From Verrucomicrobiota bacterium (GTDB lineage Bacteria; Verrucomicrobiota; Lentisphaeria; Oligosphaerales; Oligosphaeraceae), in assembly GCA_019136135.1 (NCBI GenBank), contig JAGVUR010000098.1:1-48177 (forward strand): 48,177 bases of DNA, given 5' to 3'. Position 1 is the first letter of the stretch; every line of letters starts with the position of its first letter. Below the pieces are notes generated by a model. It was given only the letters and a program-made list of their open reading frames with translations. It searched no databases and was not told the DNA's origin. This document shows, piece after piece, positions 42,864 to 48,177 of this stretch. Both the position numbers and the translations under genes were made by a program.

Positions 42864-44828
42864 ATGAGCGTAAATGAACAGGTCCTGGCGACGAATGTGG
42901 CGCCAGAAGCGACCCAGGCGCCGAGAAAGGTCGAAAGCAAGCTCGGAAAGCCGGAAATGTATCGTCTGGCAATCGCATTGCTTGGCGGTATTCTGGTCTT
43001 GAACAGCTATTTGTCACGTGTGTTTTTCCTGAATGCGATTGACGATATTGCCCGTGACGCAAGCGCGTTCCTTGGTGCGTTAATCTTGAGCTTGCCGATA
43101 TTTTTCGAGGCGGTACATGATTTGATTCGCGGCAAGGTCCACATGAACGAGTTGGTTGCATTGGCTTTGGTCGCGGCATTTGCAAGCAAGGACTACCAGA
43201 CCGCAGGCGCGGTTGCCTTCTTCATGTTGATTACGATTACGATTGAGAAGCGTACGGCAATCGGCGCCGAGGCGGCAATCGAGGCGGTAGTCAGGTTGAC
43301 GCCGAGGCAGGCACGCCGTATCGTCGATGGAGTCGAAGAAGAAGTCGATGCATTGAATGACCTCCGGGTCGGGGACGTCTGCAGGGTGCGACCGGGCGAA
43401 AACTTCCCTGCGGATGGTGTCGTGACCATGGGAACAAGTACCGTGAACCAGGCATCGATCACAGGTGAATCATTGCCTGTTGACAAGGAAGTAGGCACAG
43501 AGGTCTATGCAGGTACGCAAAACTTGACGGGACTCGTGGAATTCAGAGTGACTAAAATCGGTTCCGACACGACGCTTGGAAAGGTCAGGAACCTGATTGC
43601 GGACGCCGAACGCTCGAAGTTGCCGATCATGAGAATGATTGACAAGTATGTTGGCTATTACACTCCGACGATTTTGATGATCGCTGGATTGGTTTGGTTC
43701 ATCACGATGCGCATTGACCGTGTGATTGCCGTTTTGGTGATGTCGGTCCCTGCGGCTTTTGTGATTGCGACTCCCTCGGCGGTGATTGCCGCGATTGCGG
43801 CGGCATCTCGCTTGGGAATACTGATCAAGGACGTATCGTACATTGAGCAGGCTGCGAGGATTGGGGCGATTATTTTTGACAAGACGGGTACATTGACCGA
43901 GGGGAAGCTTGCTGTTGCTCGATTGGAGCCCGCGGAAGGCGTTGAATTGGCGGCATTGCTTGAGCTGGCGACGTCTGCGGAGCACCACAGCAACCACCCT
44001 GCCGCCGAGGCGATGAGGAATTTGGCTCGTGAAGCGAATGTATCGTGGCGCAAGCCTGAGGCGTACGAGGAAGTTGCTGGTTTAGGTGTTCGTGCCACAT
44101 TTGATGGCAAGCCTTGTCAGGTTGGTCGTGCCAGTTGGCTAAGGAACGAAGGGGTTGACTTGAGCGGCTTGGAGGAGAGCTTGTCCGAGGCCGAGCAGCA
44201 GGGATTGAGCGTTGTTTGCGTGTCGAATGACGGCAAGGCAATGGGATGGATTGGCTTGAGCGACGCGATTCGTTCCGTTAGCGCCGAGGCTATTGCCCAG
44301 TTGAAGGAACTTGGCATTGAACGTTGTTGCATGGTTACCGGTGACAACGAGCGTGTTGCCCAGGCGGTTGCGGCTCAAATCGGGATAACCGAGGTGGCTG
44401 CCGCCTGTCTGCCCGAGGAGAAGGCAGAGTATGTGCGGAAGTTGAAGAACGAAGGCAAGATCGTTGCCGTGGTTGGTGACGGTGTCAATGACGCTCCTGC
44501 GTTGGCGGCAGGCGATATCGGTATCGCGATGGGTGCCTTCGGTAGCGACATCGCCGTGCAAAGTGCATCGGTGGCATTGATGAACAATGATTTGCGCCGG
44601 ATTCCGTTCCTTATTGGTTTGGCTAGGCGGACGCGCATGTTGACCATACAGAATTTTGCTGTTGGTTTGGGATTTATCGTTGTTGGTGTATATTTAGCGA
44701 CTTTGGGTCAAGTGACTCCAGTTGGTGCCGCCCTGCTGCACAGCGTGAGTTCCTTGATGGTCATCTTCAACAGTGCTCGTCTAGTCCGTTCGGGTGAGAT
44801 GTTGCAGAGTGGTGACGAGACGAAATAA
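42864..44828 (+). CDS. P1B-like P-type ATPase with altered transport motif (CPC replaced by VPA)
   Basis: A 654-residue membrane pump closest to heavy-metal P1B ATPases. The catalytic parts are intact: TGES at 200-203, phosphorylation site DKTGT with Asp339, an HP motif in SEHHSNHP near 378, and GDGVNDAP with Asp539. About eight membrane helices are arranged as six before and two after the cytoplasmic domains. The helix before the phosphorylation site normally has CPC; here it reads SVPAAFVIATPSAV, with Val295-Pro296-Ala297. There is no N-terminal HMA domain or CxxC. The last helix has LLHSVSSLMVIFNSARL. The transported ion is therefore unclear and need not be Cu, Zn or Cd. Fourth gene of the SPFH operon. 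Confidence 0.85.
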   Translation: MSVNEQVLATNVAPEATQAPRKVESKLGKPEMYRLAIALLGGILVLNSYLSRVFFLNAIDDIARDASAFLGALILSLPIFFEAVHDLIRGKVHMNELVALALVAAFASKDYQTAGAVAFFMLITITIEKRTAIGAEAAIEAVVRLTPRQARRIVDGVEEEVDALNDLRVGDVCRVRPGENFPADGVVTMGTSTVNQASITGESLPVDKEVGTEVYAGTQNLTGLVEFRVTKIGSDTTLGKVRNLIADAERSKLPIMRMIDKYVGYYTPTILMIAGLVWFITMRIDRVIAVLVMSVPAAFVIATPSAVIAAIAAASRLGILIKDVSYIEQAARIGAIIFDKTGTLTEGKLAVARLEPAEGVELAALLELATSAEHHSNHPAAEAMRNLAREANVSWRKPEAYEEVAGLGVRATFDGKPCQVGRASWLRNEGVDLSGLEESLSEAEQQGLSVVCVSNDGKAMGWIGLSDAIRSVSAEAIAQLKELGIERCCMVTGDNERVAQAVAAQIGITEVAAACLPEEKAEYVRKLKNEGKIVAVVGDGVNDAPALAAGDIGIAMGAFGSDIAVQSASVALMNNDLRRIPFLIGLARRTRMLTIQNFAVGLGFIVVGVYLATLGQVTPVGAALLHSVSSLMVIFNSARLVRSGEMLQSGDETK

Positions 44829-44878
44829 GTCAGATCAGGCGGGATATCTTGTAGCTGGAAATCAGTTGGAGACACGGA

Positions 44879-46039
44879 ATGAGCGAGCAAGCACAGAATA
44901 ACATAGTGGTCGAAGCAACTGGCTTGACCAAGATATTCAGGGATTTTTGGAATCGTCCGAAGGCTCGTGCGGTCAACGGGATTGACTTCACTGTCAAGGC
45001 AGGCCAGGTATTTGGCCTGCTTGGTCCGAATGGTTCCGGCAAGTCGACGACTGTCAAGATGATTTTAGGATTGTTGTATCCGTCTCGCGGAGTATTGAAG
45101 GTATTTGGCGAGGATCCCCAGAATGTGGAGATCAAGAGCCGAATTGGCTACTTGCCTGAGGAGACGTACTTGTATCGCTACTTGACTGCGATGGAGACGT
45201 TGGATTTTTACGGTGCGTTGTTTGGATTGAGTCCGAAGATGCGTCGTGAACGTAGCGAGCAGTTATTGAACATGGTTGGCTTGGCCCATGCGTTCAATCG
45301 TCGCGTCGGTGAGTTTTCTAAGGGCATGGCGCGTCGAATCGGCTTGGCTCAAGCCTTGGTCAACGATCCTGATTTGGTGATATTGGACGAGCCGACCAGC
45401 GGTTTGGATCCGATTGGTTGCCGCGAAGTGAAGGATGTGATCCGCCTTTTGGCGAGCCGCGGCAAGACGGTGATTTTGTGCAGCCACTTGCTGGCGGACG
45501 TGCAGGACGTATGTGATGACATGGTCGTCCTGTATGGCGGAAAGATTCGCGCCGAAGGTACCTTGCATGAAATCCTGCGCGAGGAAAAAATTACCAGATT
45601 GGAAGTTCCGACGTTGAGTGATGAGACGAAAAGGGAATTGCGTTCCTGGTTGGTTGCCAACGGCATTGACGAAAGCCAGATCAAGTTGGGAAATCCAGTT
45701 CGCAACCTTGAGGAATTCTTCCTGGAAGTTGTGAAGCAGGCCCGCGAGCAGAGCGTCGATACCGCCGGTGTGCAAGCGGGTGGCGAGATTCCGAGATACC
45801 TGATCGCTTCTGAAGACGGCAAGGCGTTGCTCGATACCTTGAGACGTCCCAGTGAACCTGAGCCTGCGGCAGCAAAGCCGGTGGAACAGGAACAGCCCAA
45901 GGTCGATGTGGACAAGCTCGAAGCCCTGGGAGCGGTCCATGAAGCGCCTAAGCCAGAAGAAACTCAACAGGAAGAAGACCAGGCAGCCAAGGAAGCAAGG
46001 GAAAAGGCAAACAAGAAGCTGAGTAACTTGCTGAAGTAA
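44879..46039 (+). CDS. ABC transporter ATPase without a permease, with acidic/basic tail
   Basis: A 386-residue ABC ATPase of the ABC-2 exporter type (NatA/CcmA-like). Walker A is GPNGSGKST (about 51-59), the signature is FSKGMARRIG and Walker B is LVILDEPTSGLDP. The ATPase domain spans about residues 8-240. It is followed by a region ending in NLEEFFLEVVKQARE and then about 80 residues of low-complexity Glu, Lys, Pro and Ala (PSEPEPAAAKPVEQEQ to KANKKLSNLLK). No ABC permease gene lies in the operon or elsewhere in the window. GGAG precedes the ATG by 8 bases. It is the last gene of the SPFH/P-type ATPase operon. Confidence 0.88.
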   Translation: MSEQAQNNIVVEATGLTKIFRDFWNRPKARAVNGIDFTVKAGQVFGLLGPNGSGKSTTVKMILGLLYPSRGVLKVFGEDPQNVEIKSRIGYLPEETYLYRYLTAMETLDFYGALFGLSPKMRRERSEQLLNMVGLAHAFNRRVGEFSKGMARRIGLAQALVNDPDLVILDEPTSGLDPIGCREVKDVIRLLASRGKTVILCSHLLADVQDVCDDMVVLYGGKIRAEGTLHEILREEKITRLEVPTLSDETKRELRSWLVANGIDESQIKLGNPVRNLEEFFLEVVKQAREQSVDTAGVQAGGEIPRYLIASEDGKALLDTLRRPSEPEPAAAKPVEQEQPKVDVDKLEALGAVHEAPKPEETQQEEDQAAKEAREKANKKLSNLLK

Positions 46040-46056
46040 AGTCGTGGAATCCAATG

Positions 46057-46100
46057 CCGCCGCAACGGGTGTGGAAATTGCCTGCTTTGCGGCGGTTTTC
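46057..46100 (+). terminator. Terminator at the end of the SPFH operon
   Basis: CCGCCGCAA (46057-46065) pairs with TTGCGGCGG (46087-46095), with a 21-base loop, followed by TTTTC. It lies between the convergent ABC ATPase and kinase-like genes. Confidence 0.7.
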
Positions 46101-46102
46101 TG

Positions 46103-46939
46103 TCAATCAACGGCGATCAAGGCTTCCCATAAGGTGTCGACAGTGAATCCGCAGAATGGATTGAAATCGAGGTAATAGGCGCACAGCAGCTTGATTTCCT
46201 CGGTTGCGAGCCTCATGTCAATGAAGAATGTCGCCAGGTCAATGGCGATTGCGGCTCTCATTGACATTGTATTTTTGAACCCTCCATGTGCCACGTCAAT
46301 CAACGTTAAGTCTTGTGAATCGATGGTACTGTTTTTCGAGATGAGGATTTTGTTCGGGTGGAATGAGGTATGTGAAAACCCGCATGCGTGTGCGCGTGCG
46401 ATGATTTCAAGCGCTTTTTTACTGAAGGCGATTCTGAATTCGTCCTGATCGGCGAGGGATCCACCCGGCATGAGTGACGAGCCGTCAATGGTATTGTCGA
46501 TATATCGTGTTATAATGAATGAAGATTTGAGTTTTCCGAATTTGCGGATTTCGCCGCAAGCGAGGGTTTCCGCGACCGGGATTCCCAAGCCATCGAGCGT
46601 GGCATAGTTGAGGGCTTCAGTGACGGCGTTGGATCGGTCGAAGAGTCTGAGCCATGAGAAGGTTTCCCTGTGGTATGTCTTGATGACGACTTCATAGTCG
46701 CCGTGCCGCGGCGGGACAGTAATCCTCCAGACTTCCTTGCTAGGGGAGTCGGAGAGATAAATTCCGCTTCTGACCTCATGGGGATGAGCTTTGATCCAAT
46801 CTGCCGCAGATTCGAATCCTTCTGCGGTCCAATGCCAGGTAATAAACCTGTTCGGCGCCATGGTTTTCAGGAGTTCACGTTGCCGTTCCTGTCCATTTGC
46901 AATAAGCTTTTTAGTTTCTATGTTGGGATATGAAGTCAT
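46103..46939 (-). CDS. WaaP/Kdo-kinase-like protein, probable pseudokinase
   Basis: A 278-residue protein of the lipopolysaccharide-kinase branch of the protein-kinase fold. The nucleotide-binding Lys is Lys87 (YEVVIKTYH), the helix-C Glu is likely Glu108 and the metal Asp is Asp215 (LTLIDVAHGG). The catalytic loop, normally H-x-D-L-H-x-x-N, reads H190-T-S-F-H-P-N-K197: the catalytic Asp is Ser192 and the Asn position is Lys197. This argues against ordinary phosphotransfer, although an adjacent Asn196 might substitute. Family members phosphorylate LPS core sugars on the cytoplasmic side. The ATG at 46939 has no clear ribosome site; a TTG at 46963 is less likely. Convergent with the SPFH operon. 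Confidence 0.65.
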   Translation of the reverse strand: MTSYPNIETKKLIANGQERQRELLKTMAPNRFITWHWTAEGFESAADWIKAHPHEVRSGIYLSDSPSKEVWRITVPPRHGDYEVVIKTYHRETFSWLRLFDRSNAVTEALNYATLDGLGIPVAETLACGEIRKFGKLKSSFIITRYIDNTIDGSSLMPGGSLADQDEFRIAFSKKALEIIARAHACGFSHTSFHPNKILISKNSTIDSQDLTLIDVAHGGFKNTMSMRAAIAIDLATFFIDMRLATEEIKLLCAYYLDFNPFCGFTVDTLWEALIAVD

Positions 46940-47016
46940 AATAGATTGCCGATGGGTAGTCAATCGGTTTCGTAATGTTATCGAGAGCCAATCGGGATTT
47001 CAGAGATAAATATACA

Positions 47017-48000
47017 ATGTCAGGAACGAATCGTCAATCCATGTATACATTAGGGAAGATATCGGTTTATTTGCGTCATCGTGACGTAGGCTGTTGGGAA
47101 TTGAGCACGTCACAGGCCGATCGCCTATCTGAACTTTTGGGCGGCGTACGAGTCGTGTTGTGCAAGAGCGAAGCGGAATTGGTATCTGAACTGCCGGATT
47201 CCGACGCCGTGTTGACCTGGAGATTTCGTCAGGAATGGTTTGATTTGGCACCGAAATTGAAGATTGTTTCGACTCCTGCCGCAGGTAAGGATTATTTTTC
47301 GGTTGTCGCGCCCTCCGGTATCGTGATGTTGAATGGCGCATTTCACGGTGAGATCATGGCTGAGAGCGTAGTCGGGATGCTCCTGGGCATGGAACGTGGA
47401 ATTTTGGCTCAGGCGACATTGCACGCTGATAATTCCTGGGCACGGAAGGAGCTTTCCCCTGGGATGCGTGTCCTGCGTGGTTCCACGGTCTTGATCTTGG
47501 GATTTGGCAGCATCGGGCGCTGGATCGGCAAGTTGCTGAAGCCATTTGGCGTGACCATTATCGGCGTGGGGCGCCGGAGCAATCCCGAACGACCCGATTG
47601 GTTTGATGCATCGGATAGCCTGATTCAAGTAGGGAAACTCGATGAAGCCCTCGCCAAGGCCAATCATTTGATCATGGCGTTGCCAAGTACGACAGGTACA
47701 ACCGGGTTGATGGATGGACGGCGGCTCGAGCTGCTGAAGCCTGGCGCGACCGTGATCAATGTGGGGCGAGGAAACTCCCTCGATGTGACGGCGCTGATAT
47801 CGCTGCTGAACTGCGGGCATTTGGCGGGGGCTTTCCTGGATGTCTTCCCCGAAGAACCACTGCAGGAAGACTCCGAAATCGCAAGTACGCCTAAATTGTG
47901 GCGCCTGCCACATGCGTCGGCCATCGCACCAAATTACTTGGATCTCTATATTGACGACTTTGTGCGTCAAGTACGAGAATTAACCAAAAAAAGCAGTTGA
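47017..48000 (+). CDS. D-isomer-specific 2-hydroxyacid dehydrogenase
   Basis: A 327-residue NAD-dependent oxidoreductase acting on 2-hydroxy/2-oxo acids. The nucleotide-binding loop is G162-F-G-S-I-G167 in LILGFGSIGRWIG. Catalytic residues are in place: Arg251 (INVGRG), a Glu in DVFPEEPL (279-280) and His299 (LPHAS). The substrate domain is less conserved and does not identify the acid. The start is uncertain: ATG at 47017 (GAGAT upstream) or 47041 (AGGAA upstream, long spacing). The stop TGA and the last codons (KKSS) fall inside the inverted repeat that begins at 47986, so the C-terminus may have been altered by that repeat. Confidence 0.87.
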   Translation: MSGTNRQSMYTLGKISVYLRHRDVGCWELSTSQADRLSELLGGVRVVLCKSEAELVSELPDSDAVLTWRFRQEWFDLAPKLKIVSTPAAGKDYFSVVAPSGIVMLNGAFHGEIMAESVVGMLLGMERGILAQATLHADNSWARKELSPGMRVLRGSTVLILGFGSIGRWIGKLLKPFGVTIIGVGRRSNPERPDWFDASDSLIQVGKLDEALAKANHLIMALPSTTGTTGLMDGRRLELLKPGATVINVGRGNSLDVTALISLLNCGHLAGAFLDVFPEEPLQEDSEIASTPKLWRLPHASAIAPNYLDLYIDDFVRQVRELTKKSS

Positions 48001-48083
48001 AGCTGGGTTTTATTCCTAATTGGCTTATTATCAAATGGTTAGAAAAGTTTATTTATTTCACCATGCTGGTGAATTGAAATGCG
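47986..48083 (-). repeat. Intergenic repeat, arm 2 (inverted partner of 14-106)
   Basis: Starts with A7-GCAGTTGAAGCTGGGTTTTATTC, whose reverse complement matches 77-106 with one mismatch, and ends with TTCACC-ATGCT-GGTGAA and GCG. The hairpin stem is the same as in arm 1 while the loop differs. It overlaps the last 15 bases of the dehydrogenase gene. Confidence 0.75.
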
Positions 48084-48096
48084 TCGGTCTTCTGTA

Positions 48097-48153
48097 GCGC
48101 CTTTACAAGGCGCCCGGCATGGGGGCATCCTATCCCCGGGCTGAAGCCCGGGG
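48097..48153. repeat. REP-like palindromes downstream of the dehydrogenase
   Basis: GCGCCTT-TAC-AAGGCGC (48097-48113) and CCCCGGGCT-GA-AGCCCGGGG (48134-48153), both perfect. GCGCC and GGCGCC recur up to the window edge. The pattern fits short GC-rich palindromic intergenic repeats; the unit continues beyond the window. Confidence 0.6.
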
Positions 48154-48177
48154 TTAAGCATGGTCAGGCGCCTACGG

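Noticed and set aside
42864..44828. Calling the P-type ATPase a copper or zinc exporter
   Set aside because: CPC is VPA, there is no HMA domain, and the ligand residues of the last helices do not match the Cu or Zn subfamilies.
1..48177. tRNA, rRNA and phage or integrase genes
   Set aside because: Looked for and not seen; intergenic gaps hold only repeats, promoters and terminators.

Overview
The window looks like a chromosomal segment from an anaerobic, polysaccharide-degrading bacterium of the PVC group, most likely Lentisphaerota (Victivallis-like). This is an inference from gene content: an [FeFe]-hydrogenase maturase, a DAHP synthase fused to chorismate mutase, secreted pectin- and glycan-active enzymes, several exported formylglycine-generating-enzyme-like (FGE-like) proteins, and many palindromic intergenic repeats. 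No rRNA, tRNA, CRISPR array, phage gene or transposase was seen.

Layout. 1-430 is repeat-rich: one arm of a repeat that recurs inverted at the far end of the window, a 46-bp palindrome, and a 10-bp tandem array. 431-10638 is a tightly packed nine-gene minus-strand operon: DAHP synthase/chorismate mutase, holA, a GAF protein, argH, priA, hydF, a metallo-hydrolase, a methyltransferase and a lipoprotein. 10772-13507 carries rlmD and a polytopic glycosyltransferase. 13568-19964 is a sugar-use run (GH141-like beta-helix protein, GH36-type alpha-galactosidase, D-lyxose isomerase) followed by a PRPP-synthetase-like gene. 20098-29994 holds three paralogous exported proteins with five FGE-like domains in total, plus a flavin oxidoreductase and carbamate kinase. 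30131-33402 has a GH16-like remnant and a large secreted rhamnogalacturonan lyase (PL11). 33434-35356 is an FtsK translocase without the usual membrane domain.

35768-46039 is the most unusual part. A repeat-solenoid protein and two small unknown genes are followed, after a canonical promoter, by three SPFH/band-7 membrane proteins, a P-type ATPase and an ABC ATPase, all on the plus strand. The P-type ATPase resembles heavy-metal pumps and keeps the catalytic residues, but its metal-binding CPC motif reads VPA and it has no N-terminal metal-binding domain. Two of the SPFH proteins carry His-rich loops. I regard this as the best candidate for an undescribed membrane system. The window ends with a WaaP-like probable pseudokinase and a D-2-hydroxyacid dehydrogenase whose stop codon lies inside a repeat.

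Four copies of one 154-bp element, with imperfect terminal inverted repeats, a shared central palindrome and short TA-rich flanking duplications, lie at 18561, 25718, 35430 and 38138. They look like a non-autonomous miniature transposable element family (MITE).
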